This document shows positions 1-8,360 of a stretch of DNA of 37,624 nucleotides, piece after piece. The position numbers and the translations under genes were made by a program. The stretch's first letter is position 1. The number at the start of each line of letters is the position of its first letter. The notes below the pieces were generated by a model, which searched no databases, was not told the origin of the DNA, and worked only from the letters and a program-made list of their open reading frames with translations. Origin of the DNA: Candidatus Desantisbacteria bacterium CG1_02_49_89 (GTDB taxonomy: Bacteria > Desantisbacteria > UBA1551); assembly GCA_001871075.1 (NCBI GenBank), contig MNUP01000059.1, positions 1-37,624 on the forward strand. The letters run 5' to 3'.

Positions 1-2
1 GT

Positions 3-90
3 ACCTGCGTTAAGTTCCGCAGGAACTGCAGGTATTGGAGTAGCAGGGGTCAAGAGAAAAATGCGGTTCCCTGACAGGGCACCTACGGCA
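3..90. repeat. Palindromic cassette(s) at left edge
   Basis: ACCTGC at 3-8 pairs with GCAGGT at 28-33, and inside it GTTCC (14-18) pairs with GGAAC (22-26), a nested hairpin. A second small palindrome, CCCTGACAGGG, follows near 70-80, next to the words GGAGTAG and CACCTAC, which resemble the cassette at 34748-34868. No coding potential is seen in the first 147 bases. Confidence 0.45.
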
Positions 91-147
91 CTAAACTTAT
101 TGACAAATAAGTAATTTAATCCTCGGAACAAATACAAAGGAAAAAGC

Positions 148-1452
148 ATGTACGAATTCGACGCGCCAGCTGTTTACGCTCACGAGTCCGTGATCGCGGA
201 TGCACGGTGCAGGGTGCGCATGGAAAAGGTTATTTCGGCGCTCACGCATCCCAGGGAACCGAAGGTATTCACAGACGAAAACATCCTCAGCCTGATCGGG
301 CAGGATAAATTTTTTTCCGGGTGCAACAGGGCGATGGGAACGCTTGAACAGATCCCCGATCCTGTTATCGTGTTCAACAAGTTCAAATTCAGCGATATTG
401 CCCGGGAACAACTGAAACCCCTGAAAGAAAAACTTCTAAAAATAACTGACGCGCAAAGGGCGCTTGCCCTGACAGGGGACGGCGCGTTTGACTGGGCATG
501 CTATAATCTTCCGGAAGACCCCGACCGCAACGATAAGGTCTGCCGCCCCTGCTGGAGGATACACTTCCAGGCAGGATGCCTGCACAAGTGCCATTACTGC
601 GGGTTCGGCGGAGTGCTTATAACAATGACGAACGCCGAGGATTATATTCTTCAGCTGGGCAGGCTCATGCAGGCCCATCCGTGGCAGGAAACATTCCTGC
701 TGGAAGACGACGCTGACGTGCTGTGCCTGGAGCCTGAATTAGACTGCACAGGCCCTATCATCGAGTTTTTCGGCACCCTTAAGGACCGCTACCTTATCCT
801 GCACACGAAAAGCTGGAACACGGACTGGATGTACGGGCTGAAGCACAACGGCAAAACCATTATTGTATGGAGCATCGCCGGCCCTGCCCAGAGCAGGGAC
901 ATAGAGCCGAAAACAGGCTTAACAGAACAGAGGATCGAGGCGGCAAGGAAGTGCCAGGACGCGGGCTACACTGTCCGTTACAAGTTCAAGCCGATAATCC
1001 CGGTTGAAGGATGGAGGGAAGAAGCTTCCGGGACGATCGAGCAGGTGTTCAAAAAAACAAAGCCTGATGTCATAAGCCTGTGCTGTTTTATGTGGATGGG
1101 CATAGACGACCTTAAAAAGAAGCTCGCGAAACACAGGATGGACCCCGTTTTTATAAAAGCCGCTGAGGATGCCAGGGAGGAAACAAAGAACACGACGAGC
1201 AAGCCATTCCCGGAATGGGTACGCGCAGAGATCTACGAGTATTATCTTAATGAGATCAGGAAATATAACCGCGAGATACCTGTCTCGCTTTCCACAGAGA
1301 CCTGGTCCATGTGGAGCAGGATAGGCAAAAAATTCGGGTTTACCGCCACTAACTACGTTTGCGGGTGCGGGCCCAACTCGATACCGAACCGCAAGATCCT
1401 TTTGGCCCATCCTTACACGCAGGCGAAGCGGAACGGATCCTGGATAAAATAA
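148..1452 (+). CDS. Spore-photoproduct-lyase-like radical SAM protein (first of tandem pair)
   Basis: This 434-residue protein has a radical SAM cluster motif CxxxCxxC at Cys144, Cys148 and Cys151, which should bind a [4Fe-4S] cluster and S-adenosylmethionine. After it comes a stretch closely resembling spore photoproduct lyase (SPL): KHNGKT, then WSI, then an EAA/AGY segment and PIIPVEGW. The position I align by eye with the catalytic hydrogen-donor Cys of SPL (CTSD) reads DDAD, so DNA photolesion repair is doubtful. The C-terminus has a CxCGP motif (VCGCGPNS) shared with the next gene and possibly an extra metal ligand. A CxxC (CRPC) precedes the cluster motif. The start ATG has AAAGG seven bases upstream. 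The next gene starts 13 bases after the stop, so the two are probably co-translated. Family assignment is good; the substrate is unknown. Confidence 0.85.
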   Translation: MYEFDAPAVYAHESVIADARCRVRMEKVISALTHPREPKVFTDENILSLIGQDKFFSGCNRAMGTLEQIPDPVIVFNKFKFSDIAREQLKPLKEKLLKITDAQRALALTGDGAFDWACYNLPEDPDRNDKVCRPCWRIHFQAGCLHKCHYCGFGGVLITMTNAEDYILQLGRLMQAHPWQETFLLEDDADVLCLEPELDCTGPIIEFFGTLKDRYLILHTKSWNTDWMYGLKHNGKTIIVWSIAGPAQSRDIEPKTGLTEQRIEAARKCQDAGYTVRYKFKPIIPVEGWREEASGTIEQVFKKTKPDVISLCCFMWMGIDDLKKKLAKHRMDPVFIKAAEDAREETKNTTSKPFPEWVRAEIYEYYLNEIRKYNREIPVSLSTETWSMWSRIGKKFGFTATNYVCGCGPNSIPNRKILLAHPYTQAKRNGSWIK

Positions 1453-1465
1453 AGGAGTGTTCGCG

Positions 1466-2791
1466 ATGTTCAGAAAACTAAGGCCTGAAAAAGTATACGT
1501 GACCGAGGACGTTTATTCCGATCCCGGAGCAGCGGCGTGCGTTGACCGGATAATGAGCGCGGTGGAGGGCGCGGAGGCGCAGCGCGTGTCTTATTCCGAG
1601 CTGAACGAGATCGCGCCGGCGCGCTGGAAAAATATCCCGGAGTGGGGAGCGCAAAAGGACCCGCGCGACCCTGACCTTGTCCTGACCACAGCTAAATACC
1701 CCGCCGAGAGCGAAAAAAAGGAATTCACGACCCGCTACCCGAACCTTGGGATCCGCGACATGTACGGCTTCAGCCCCACAAGGTGGCGGGCAGACGGCGA
1801 AGCTGACTGGAGGCGCAGCGCGAGGGGATGCGTGTGCCAGTCCGCCTGGCAGCTGCACGCCATTGATGGCTGCCCGTTCCGCTGCGCTTACTGCGGGCTG
1901 GGCGGCGTCAACAAGATCCTGGTCAACATGGAAGAATACGTAAAGCACCTTGACGGGGTCTGCGAGCTGGGCCCGGACCAGCGCCTTTACAAATGGGACA
2001 ACATGACCGACGTTTCATGCTTTGAGCCGGAATGGGGCGCGTCCAAACTGCTTGTCGAATACTTCGCGCGCAAACCCGGCAAGTACCTGGAGATCTACGC
2101 GGGCAAGAGCGACAACATCGATAACCTGCTCTCCCTGGACCACAGGGGCAAGACCATTATACAGTGGAGCGTGAGCGCACGCACCCAGAGCACGGTATTA
2201 GAGAAAGAAACGGCTCCGTGGGACAGGCGCGTTGAAGCCGCGGCAAGGTGCGGGGAAGCGGGATATATCGTCAGGTTCAGGTTCTCCCCGATCATTCCTG
2301 TGAAGAACTGGGAAGACGAGAACGCGGATTTGATAGACCTTATCTTCGAAAAAACGAAGCCGGACGTGATCTCGCTGTGCCCTTTCGGCTGGATGAGCTA
2401 TGAGGAAATGAAGTCCTGCATGGACATAGGCCTGCTTGACGCCCGGTTCGCGGCTGTAATGGAATCCGCTGTCCCCTTCCTTGGCGCGCGCGGCTTCACT
2501 TCAGGCGGCGGCCGCCCCATCCCCCATGACGCCAGGGCGTATATGCTGAAAGTCCTTATTGATGAGATCCGCAGGCACAGTAAAACGATCCCGGTCTCGC
2601 TGTGCCTTGAAACCCCGGAGATGTGGGCGCTGTTCGGCCGGGAGCTGGGAATGCCCGTAAACCCCGAAAAGAAAAGCTCCTATTACTGCAACTGCGGGCC
2701 GATGTGCACCCCGGAGAATCCGTTAAACAAGGGCGTGGAGCCGGGGCAGTCGTGGTACGGGCCTGACGGAACAAAGGTGCGGCTGCGCTGA
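1466..2791 (+). CDS. Spore-photoproduct-lyase-like radical SAM protein (second of tandem pair)
   Basis: This 441-residue paralogue of the preceding gene has radical SAM cysteines at 136, 140 and 143 (CPFRCAYC) followed by GLGG. Both proteins share DV.C.EPE, a GKTII.WS strand, an EAA..C..AGY segment, PIIPV..W, KTKPDVISLC, an IPVSL.ET segment and a C-terminal CxCGP (YCNCGPMC). The site aligned with the SPL catalytic Cys reads NMTD, so the Cys is absent here too. I chose the ATG at 1466 because AAAGGAG lies eight bases upstream; a GTG at 1457 falls inside that ribosome site. The short gap to the first gene suggests a two-subunit enzyme or two steps on a related substrate. That is inference. Confidence 0.85.
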   Translation: MFRKLRPEKVYVTEDVYSDPGAAACVDRIMSAVEGAEAQRVSYSELNEIAPARWKNIPEWGAQKDPRDPDLVLTTAKYPAESEKKEFTTRYPNLGIRDMYGFSPTRWRADGEADWRRSARGCVCQSAWQLHAIDGCPFRCAYCGLGGVNKILVNMEEYVKHLDGVCELGPDQRLYKWDNMTDVSCFEPEWGASKLLVEYFARKPGKYLEIYAGKSDNIDNLLSLDHRGKTIIQWSVSARTQSTVLEKETAPWDRRVEAAARCGEAGYIVRFRFSPIIPVKNWEDENADLIDLIFEKTKPDVISLCPFGWMSYEEMKSCMDIGLLDARFAAVMESAVPFLGARGFTSGGGRPIPHDARAYMLKVLIDEIRRHSKTIPVSLCLETPEMWALFGRELGMPVNPEKKSSYYCNCGPMCTPENPLNKGVEPGQSWYGPDGTKVRLR

Positions 2792-2800
2792 CCAAAAACA

Positions 2801-2883
2801 AGATTTCCACGAAAGCACTCCGCCCGTCTTTCAGCGGGCGAGACTTCGCCCACCTGGAAGGATGGGCGAGGAAAGTACGAAAA
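2801..2883. repeat. 83-bp dispersed repeat, copy 1 (hairpin cassette inside CACGAAA satellite)
   Basis: It matches 34647-34729 with about four mismatches over 83 bases. Two hairpins (CCGCCCG with CGGGCG, and GGGCGAGAC/TTCGCCC-type arms) sit between the flanking words TTTCCACGAAAGCAC and CACGAAAA. The hairpin-free word array occurs at 23338-23382, which suggests the hairpins were inserted into the satellite. Confidence 0.85.
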
Positions 2884-2890
2884 TACAATT

Positions 2891-2989
2891 TGACACAGAT
2901 TGCCACTGATATCCACGGATTACTACATTTAGCTTTCAGCATCCAGCATTCAGCAGATTTTACACATGACTCATGACCCATGACTGCCT
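2891..2989. repeat. Word-like satellites upstream of the QueG-like gene
   Basis: Short degenerate tandem words: CAGCATCCAGCATTCAGCAG (about 2936-2954) and ATGACTCATGACCCATGACT (about 2966-2985), preceded by a CCACGGATTA-type word. No coding potential is seen. The Shine-Dalgarno AAAGGGAG of the next gene starts just beyond it. Confidence 0.7.
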
Positions 2990-3004
2990 TTAAAGGGAGA
3001 AACC

Positions 3005-3985
3005 ATGCTGACTTCGAAGAAGGTGAAGGAATACGCGAAAAAATGCGGGGCTGACATAGCAGGCATTGCGTCGATGGACAGGTTCGAGGGCGCGCCCAAG
3101 CAGATGGACCCCCGCTATATTTTCCCAGACGCCAAGGCGATGATCGTGATGGGTTTCAGAATACCCAGGGGATGTTTCAGGGGAATAGAAGAAGGGACAT
3201 ATTTCGCGAACTACTGCTCGTTCGGCTACTATCACATAAACCTTGTGCGCGCAATGGACACGCTCAGGGACGTAACAATTTTCTTAGAGGACGAAGGATA
3301 CGAAGCAGTGCCTTACGACAATACGAGCGTAAGGCTGGGCTGCGACGCGGGAAGAGCGGTGTCCCCGGAAAAACCCAGGCCGGACGTGTTCGTGCACTTC
3401 CGCATAGCGGCTTTTGCGGCAGGCCTGGGAGAGATCGGGTACAGCAAGGTATTCCTCACGCCGGAATTCGGGCCGAGGCAGAGGTTCGCGCTGATACTTA
3501 CCGACGCGCCGCTTGAGCCAGACCCGCTTTTTAAGGGCGGCCTTTGCGACAGGTGCATGCAATGCGCGAAAGAATGCTCGGGAAACGCTATCAGCCGGAC
3601 AAAGACGGTAAAGATCAAAGTTGCCGGAAAAACGTGTGAATGGGGAGAACTCGATGAGGTGAAATGCGCCGGTGCATATGAGGGAGGGATAACCGAAACC
3701 AACCCTTTTCTTCCGGAGAATCTCAGGGAGGAGATCAATAGATTGCTTAAAGAGGCGCCGAAAGACGACTGGCAGGCGCAGGCAGCTTATTCGAGCAAGG
3801 TATGGAATTTCATACGGGACAAGGTCCCGTATAACCGCGCCGCGTGGGAATCATACCACCATCCCGCGCCCATTGAGGGCGCAAGAGGCTGCATGCGCGC
3901 GTGTATGATCCACCTGGAAGAACAGGGAAAGCTGAAAAACAAGTTCAAAGAGCCTTTCAGGCGGGGAAAGGCCTGGAAACTGTAA
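3005..3985 (+). CDS. QueG-like / reductive-dehalogenase-like 4Fe-4S protein
   Basis: The 326-residue product has a ferredoxin motif CxxCxxCxxxC at Cys181, 184, 187 and 191 (CDRCMQCAKEC). The preceding segment, GLGEIGYSKVFLTPEFGPR, is typical of the COG1600 epoxyqueuosine-reductase-like fold. True QueG has two such four-Cys motifs; here the second is missing and only isolated Cys pairs (211/221 and a C-terminal GCMRAC) remain. It is therefore probably not the tRNA enzyme but a relative using one [4Fe-4S] cluster, possibly with cobalamin. The ATG has AAAGGGAG a few bases upstream. It follows the radical SAM pair after a repeat-filled gap, so shared transcription is possible but unproven. Confidence 0.8.
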   Translation: MLTSKKVKEYAKKCGADIAGIASMDRFEGAPKQMDPRYIFPDAKAMIVMGFRIPRGCFRGIEEGTYFANYCSFGYYHINLVRAMDTLRDVTIFLEDEGYEAVPYDNTSVRLGCDAGRAVSPEKPRPDVFVHFRIAAFAAGLGEIGYSKVFLTPEFGPRQRFALILTDAPLEPDPLFKGGLCDRCMQCAKECSGNAISRTKTVKIKVAGKTCEWGELDEVKCAGAYEGGITETNPFLPENLREEINRLLKEAPKDDWQAQAAYSSKVWNFIRDKVPYNRAAWESYHHPAPIEGARGCMRACMIHLEEQGKLKNKFKEPFRRGKAWKL

Positions 3986-4425
3986 AACAGAATAAATACA
4001 TTGTAAATCTCAAATTGCAAATTGTAAATTGCAAAATTAAGAAATAACCACGGAGACACAGAGAAATACATTCAGCCACGGATGCACACAGATAAATAAC
4101 TTTTGGCTGTTGCTGACAACTCACAACTGACAACTGCCTATAGCAGCCACAGGTTAACACTGTCATAAAATTAACCACAGAGACACGGAGACACAGAGGA
4201 AAACTTTTTACAGGGATCTTCGAAAGAGATTTAAAAAGCTCAGCCACGGATAAATACTTTTTTGGCTTCAAACTCATGACAAATGACTAATGCCTGCCCG
4301 CCAATCTTACTGGGTGGGACAAATGACTGCCTTCAGCCACTGAGTTCACTGAATTCACTGAGAAATTTCCTTCAGCTAATGAGCAAATGAGCTATTGAGC
4401 GCATTTTATGATTCACGAGGTTATG
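3986..4425. repeat. Longest gene-free stretch: cluster of about nine different word satellites
   Basis: No gene is seen here. The stretch reads as successive blocks of degenerate short words: CAAATTG/TTGTAAATT (about 4001-4040), CACGGAGACACAGAG (4047-4066 and near 4180-4200), CACGGATGCACACAGATAAA (about 4077-4098), ACAACTCACAACTGACAACT (about 4116-4136), CACAGGTTAACACTG (about 4148-4163), GACAAATGACT (4270-4330), CACTGAGTTCACTGAATTCA (about 4338-4358) and AATGAGCAAATGAGC (about 4377-4392). The GACAAATGACT block is split by a GC-rich palindrome (CCTGCCCGCC to GGGTGGG, about 4291-4318). The weak ribosome site CGAGG of the next gene is at 4416-4420. Confidence 0.8.
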
Positions 4426-7239
4426 ATGTCAAAAAAGTTAACGAACGACGTTCGACGCATGACCCGCCCAGCAAACGTGGCGGGCAAGCTGTTCGACGTA
4501 ATTATCGCCGGCGGCGGTTTATGCGGGATAGGCGCCGCACTTGCATTAAAAAATAATCCCACTTTGAAAAAGGGGGAAAGAGGGGGATTTAATAAAATCC
4601 TTATCCTGGAGCGGCGGCTTTCACCCGGCTGGGAAGTCTGTTCCGCGCTCAGCACCGATCTTGGCGCGGACAATACATTCGTTACCTCAGTACTTAAAGA
4701 AAGGCTTACTTCTATGGGCGGGCTGAAAAACAACCGCGTTGACCCCCCGATGTTCGAGTTTCTGCTAAACGCCCTGCTTGAGGAAAAAAACATAGATATC
4801 CTGCTGTGCGCGCATCCGATGCAGGTCACCGTAAAAGGAGATCTTGTCACGGCAATTATCGCGGGGACCAAGAGCGGGGAGATGTCCTTCGGGGCGAAGA
4901 TCTTTATTGACGCCACAGAGGAAGCCCTGTTGTGGAAACAGACAGGCGTCCCTTTCACGGACAATGATCCTCCCCCTGCGGCAAGACAGGCAGTATTTTT
5001 CAATAACATCGAACAGGAAATAACCTCCCCTGTTCTCCCGGGAGATTTCGCAGAGGCAAAGAATATAGTTATCCGTCCTTCTGTCTGGCAGAAAGAAGCC
5101 TGCGCTGAATTTGATATTCCCTCAGGCTCTATTTCTTCATGCCGGCTCGCGACATTTTCAATAATCTCTTTCATACGCGAAAAAGTGCCGCAGCTTAAGG
5201 ACGCGATCGTGACGCACACGGGCTTTGAACCGCTGCCCATGGACGCGGTTTCCTGCCCGAACACCGGGGCGGAAAGCCACCCGTATTTCAGGAACCTTTT
5301 CGCGGCAGGCCTTTGGGCGGTCCCTGACACCAGGAAAAGGCAGAGATCCGCCACCCTTGCAGGCAGGATACAGATCGGGGAAAAAGCAGGCATGCTCACA
5401 TCAAATGTTCGCATAAAACCCGTAAAGCCTTCCGGCGCTGAACTCCTGTCAAAGCCCGCCACGGCTGAAGCGGATGTTGTGGTCGCGGGAGGCGGGACAG
5501 CGGGAGCTATCGCAGCCATAGCCGCGGCAAGGCAGAACGCGAACGTGATACTTATCGAAACTTCCACTGTGCTGGGAGGAATAGGAACAGGCGGGGGCAT
5601 CCATGGATACTGCGTAGGCGCGCCGGGCGGCCTGCAGGATGAAGTTGACGCGGCAGTAGAAAAGGTATCGCCTGTTTTCAGCGGCAAACACTCGGCGCAG
5701 GGTTTCCACCCGGAAGCGAAGAAATTCGCCCTCGAGCAGATGGCGCGCGACGCAGGCGTTCAAATAATATATTCATCCCTGGTTGTGGGAGTCTGCGAGA
5801 AAAAAGGCAGGCGGATAAAAAGAGTGATCGCGGCCACCCCGTCAGGCAGGACGGTATTCAGCGCGAAGGCGTTCGTGGACTGCACCGGGGACGCGGATAT
5901 CGCGGTGATGGCAGGCGCGCCGTTCACAATAGGCAGGGAATCCGACGAGGTGCCGCACTGCTACTCCCAGTCCGGGGGCCACCTGGACAAGAACGGGAAT
6001 ATGGAGATGATCAATTTTGACGCGGGCTGGGCAGACCCGTTTGACGCGTTTGACCTTACGGCTTCCAGGCGGAAAGGCCTGAAATGCCTCGAACAAAGAT
6101 TCCCGGCGCAGAACCGCCTGCTTTATATCGCTCCGATCCTCGGAGTGAGGCAGAGCAGGCAGATAGCCGGAGATTACAGGCTTACCCTCGCTGACGAGAT
6201 CCTGGCAAGAAGGTTTGAAGACTGCGTGGGGTTCATGAAAACGTTCTATGAGAACCACGCCAATGACATAGAGAACCAGAGCGATGAAGGAGTGCTTTGG
6301 ATGTGGGTACTCGGTAATTTCTTTAAACCCATAGGGTGCGAGATCCCTTACAGGTGCATGCTGCCGAAAAACGTTGAGGGATTGCTGGTAGCGTGCAGGG
6401 CTGTGTCCGTGACAATGGACGCGCACTACGGGTTTAGGATGATGCGCGACCTGCAAAGGATCGGCGAAGCAGCGGGGATCGCGGCCGCTATCTCTGCCAG
6501 GCTTGGCAAAACCCCGCGGCAGCTTGACGTGAAGCTTGTGCAGGAACAGCTTAAAAAGACCGGGGCGCTGGACGAAAAATTCCGCCCTGTCCCCCTGATC
6601 CCCGAGAACTTCAGGAACGACACGTCGAGGCTTGCCGAAACAGGCGAGCCGAAAGACATAATCTACCCGCTCGCAATATCAGGCAAAAGCGCCGTACCCG
6701 CCCTTCTAAAGATCCTTGAAACCGCTAAGCCCGAAAACAAATTCCTGCCTGCTGTGGCGCTGGCGATGCTTAAAAGGAAAGAGGCGGTCCGGGAACTGGT
6801 AAAGAACGTGGTTGAGCGCAATCCTGCCAGGGTCCAGGAGAACGGGGCTGCGCCCAGATGGAAATCAGCGATCGTAATGCTCGGCAGGGCGGGAAGCCCG
6901 GAAGCCCTGCCTGCCCTTCTCGGCGTGCTTGAAGACAAGAATGCGGATGCTGACGCTCTTATCGCCGCATTGCGCGCGATGGGCAGGATCAAGAACAGGA
7001 AAGCCGTTCCTATGATCCTGAAATTCCTGAAGCGAAAAGATATCCCGCAAATACGCAAGTTCCAGGTCTCCTGCGCGGGTGTTGCGCCTGTTGAGGAAGA
7101 TGTTCTCTGGCAGATAGAACTTGCGGCTGCGGAAGCTCTTGCCGCACTGGGAAAGCCCCAGCCCAGTATAATAAGGAAGTACCTGGACCATCCGCGGTCC
7201 TACGTAAGAAGGTACGCTGCTAAAATAAAAGGGACTTAG
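4426..7239 (+). CDS. Double FAD-dependent oxidoreductase fused to C-terminal HEAT-type repeats
   Basis: The product, about 937 residues, has two flavin-binding halves. The first Rossmann motif is VIIAGGGLCGIGAALAL near residue 25. The second is VVVAGGGTAGAIAA near residue 352, followed by LGGIGTGGGIHGY, typical of the FAD-dependent oxidoreductase family found beside glycan-degradation genes in Planctomycetes and Lentisphaerae. From about residue 740 to the end it has helical repeats (SAVPALLKIL, EALPALLGVLED, KAVPMILKFL) like HEAT/PBS-lyase units, probably a docking scaffold. The chosen start has CGAGG five bases upstream; an upstream ATG at 4408 is possible. Two repeat-derived segments lie in frame: residues about 6-24, and a hairpin cassette between the first GGG motif and the next beta strand. 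The electron acceptor and substrate are unknown. Confidence 0.85.
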   Translation: MSKKLTNDVRRMTRPANVAGKLFDVIIAGGGLCGIGAALALKNNPTLKKGERGGFNKILILERRLSPGWEVCSALSTDLGADNTFVTSVLKERLTSMGGLKNNRVDPPMFEFLLNALLEEKNIDILLCAHPMQVTVKGDLVTAIIAGTKSGEMSFGAKIFIDATEEALLWKQTGVPFTDNDPPPAARQAVFFNNIEQEITSPVLPGDFAEAKNIVIRPSVWQKEACAEFDIPSGSISSCRLATFSIISFIREKVPQLKDAIVTHTGFEPLPMDAVSCPNTGAESHPYFRNLFAAGLWAVPDTRKRQRSATLAGRIQIGEKAGMLTSNVRIKPVKPSGAELLSKPATAEADVVVAGGGTAGAIAAIAAARQNANVILIETSTVLGGIGTGGGIHGYCVGAPGGLQDEVDAAVEKVSPVFSGKHSAQGFHPEAKKFALEQMARDAGVQIIYSSLVVGVCEKKGRRIKRVIAATPSGRTVFSAKAFVDCTGDADIAVMAGAPFTIGRESDEVPHCYSQSGGHLDKNGNMEMINFDAGWADPFDAFDLTASRRKGLKCLEQRFPAQNRLLYIAPILGVRQSRQIAGDYRLTLADEILARRFEDCVGFMKTFYENHANDIENQSDEGVLWMWVLGNFFKPIGCEIPYRCMLPKNVEGLLVACRAVSVTMDAHYGFRMMRDLQRIGEAAGIAAAISARLGKTPRQLDVKLVQEQLKKTGALDEKFRPVPLIPENFRNDTSRLAETGEPKDIIYPLAISGKSAVPALLKILETAKPENKFLPAVALAMLKRKEAVRELVKNVVERNPARVQENGAAPRWKSAIVMLGRAGSPEALPALLGVLEDKNADADALIAALRAMGRIKNRKAVPMILKFLKRKDIPQIRKFQVSCAGVAPVEEDVLWQIELAAAEALAALGKPQPSIIRKYLDHPRSYVRRYAAKIKGT
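4441..4497. repeat. In-frame ACGACGTTCGACG satellite with nested hairpin in FAD oxidoreductase N-terminus
   Basis: Words ACGAACGACGTTCGACG and GTTCGACG flank a CCCGCC (4463-4468) / GGCGGG (4479-4484) hairpin. The whole block is translated as the residues just before the first Rossmann strand. It resembles the ACGATG/ACGTCG satellites in gaps at 14040-14075 and 19160-19200. Confidence 0.6.
4551..4600. repeat. In-frame hairpin cassette within the first FAD-binding domain
   Basis: An AATCCC..CTTTGAAAAAGGGGG..AGGGGGATTT type sequence is translated as NNPTLKKGERGGFNK. It sits exactly between the first alpha helix and second beta strand of the Rossmann fold, a tolerant loop. A related cassette (AATCCTCCCCCGTTAAAGGG) lies in the gap at 7337-7368. 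Confidence 0.65.
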
Positions 7240-7253
7240 TTAAAGAATTGGCG

Positions 7254-7314
7254 GTCATTGCGAACAAAGTGAAGCAATCTAATATTCAGATTGCTTCGTT
7301 TCACTCGCAATGAC
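7254..7314. repeat. GTCATTGCGA inverted-repeat element, copy A (61 bp)
   Basis: Ends are GTCATTGCGA and TCGCAATGAC. The centre holds GAAGCAATCT and AGATTGCTTC as an inner inverted repeat. It is shorter than copies B (10953-11023) and C (30757-30984). It carries no reading frame and resembles the MITE-like palindromes known from many bacterial genomes. Confidence 0.85.
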
Positions 7315-7336
7315 AAACAAGAATCACCCTAACCAC

Positions 7337-7368
7337 AATCCTCCCCCGTTAAAGGGACGAGGAAAATT
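7337..7368. repeat. CCCCCGTTAAAGGG hairpin remnant
   Basis: AATCCTCCCCCGTTAAAGGG followed by GAGGAAAATT is a short palindromic cassette of the same type as the one inside the FAD oxidoreductase at 4551-4600. It ends directly before the AAGGAAG ribosome site of the next gene. Confidence 0.5.
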
Positions 7369-7380
7369 AAGGAAGTAATT

Positions 7381-8346
7381 ATGATAAGTAAAGAACTTGT
7401 AAAGCAGGCGATATATTTTAAGGGGCCGGAAAGGGTGCCGATAAGGTTCGCCCAGAATCCTGACGCTTCCGACATTGTGGGGCTGGGATTTAATCAGCCT
7501 AAAGGCTGGACTCCATCTAAAGAAAATGAGGACGAATGGCATTGCGTGTGGGATAACCTGATCGGCACAGGCCTGGGCCAGGTAAAAGGCCATCCTATAG
7601 ACAGATGGGAAAGATTGGAAGATTACAAGATTCCAAACCCTCACGACCAAACAAGATTCGAAGACCTGACGGCCGCTATCGATAGGTACAAAGGCAAATA
7701 CCTGACAGCAGGGATCGGGATATCCGGGTTCAACAAGCTCACGTTCCTGAGGGGTTTCGAGAACCTGCTGGCTGACATCTACACAGAGCCGGAAAAATTC
7801 AATAAACTTGCCGATATGGTATTTGATTTCGAAACAGGCCTGATCAAAGAATACGCGAAATTCCAAATTGACGCGATATGGTTCGGGGATGACTGGGGAA
7901 CCGAAAGGTCGCTTATAATAAATCCCGTGAAATGGCGGGAAGTATTCAAGCCCAGGTATAAAAAGCAGTTTGATCTCTGCCACAAACAGGGAATGGACGT
8001 AATATTCCATTCCTGCGGGTTCATCTGGGACATAATCCCTGATTTCATTGAGATCGGGGTAAACGTCCTGAACTGCGAACAGCCTATGATATTCGGGGTG
8101 GACAAGCTCGCGAAGGCATTCGGCGGGAAGGTTTGCTTCCATACCAACGTGGACGGGCAGAGAATGCTGCCAACAGCGACCCCAGAAGAAATTGTTACCG
8201 AAGCAAGGCACCTGATCGAAGCGTTCAGGCCGTATAGCGGCGGGTTTATCGCGTACGGGGACGCAACAGCAGACCACGGGTACGTGCCGAAGGAGAACGT
8301 CGCGGCGATGTCTAAGGCATTCGTGGAATTCGGCAAGCTTAAATAA
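7381..8346 (+). CDS. Uroporphyrinogen decarboxylase-family (URO-D-like) methyltransferase
   Basis: The 321-residue TIM-barrel protein belongs to the URO-D superfamily, which includes HemE and the corrinoid methyltransferases MtaA, MtbA and CmuA. The HSCG motif (His210-Cys212) is the zinc or substrate site of the methyltransferase branch, and FGDDWG and an N-terminal GPERVPI are other family signatures. HemE-specific arginine patterns are not evident, so heme synthesis is unlikely. No corrinoid protein is visible nearby. The ATG is preceded by AAGGAAG. It stands directly before a GH38 alpha-mannosidase-like gene; the same pairing recurs at 30987-34624. Its likely job is methyl transfer or demethylation in glycan or small-molecule metabolism, which is inference. 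Confidence 0.85.
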   Translation: MISKELVKQAIYFKGPERVPIRFAQNPDASDIVGLGFNQPKGWTPSKENEDEWHCVWDNLIGTGLGQVKGHPIDRWERLEDYKIPNPHDQTRFEDLTAAIDRYKGKYLTAGIGISGFNKLTFLRGFENLLADIYTEPEKFNKLADMVFDFETGLIKEYAKFQIDAIWFGDDWGTERSLIINPVKWREVFKPRYKKQFDLCHKQGMDVIFHSCGFIWDIIPDFIEIGVNVLNCEQPMIFGVDKLAKAFGGKVCFHTNVDGQRMLPTATPEEIVTEARHLIEAFRPYSGGFIAYGDATADHGYVPKENVAAMSKAFVEFGKLK

Positions 8347-8360
8347 AGATACATTTCAAA

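Noticed and set aside
100-117. TTGACA plus TAATTT as a promoter for the first gene
   Set aside because: The spacing is too short and no -10 box is found at 16-18 bases.
4413-5687. Long open frame on the opposite strand of the FAD oxidoreductase gene
   Set aside because: It has no family motifs and mirrors a gene with clear flavin motifs. It is a shadow frame.
7381-8346. hemE (true uroporphyrinogen decarboxylase)
   Set aside because: The HSCG motif and gene context fit the methyltransferase branch, and heme synthesis partners are absent; the HemN-like gene is HemW type.
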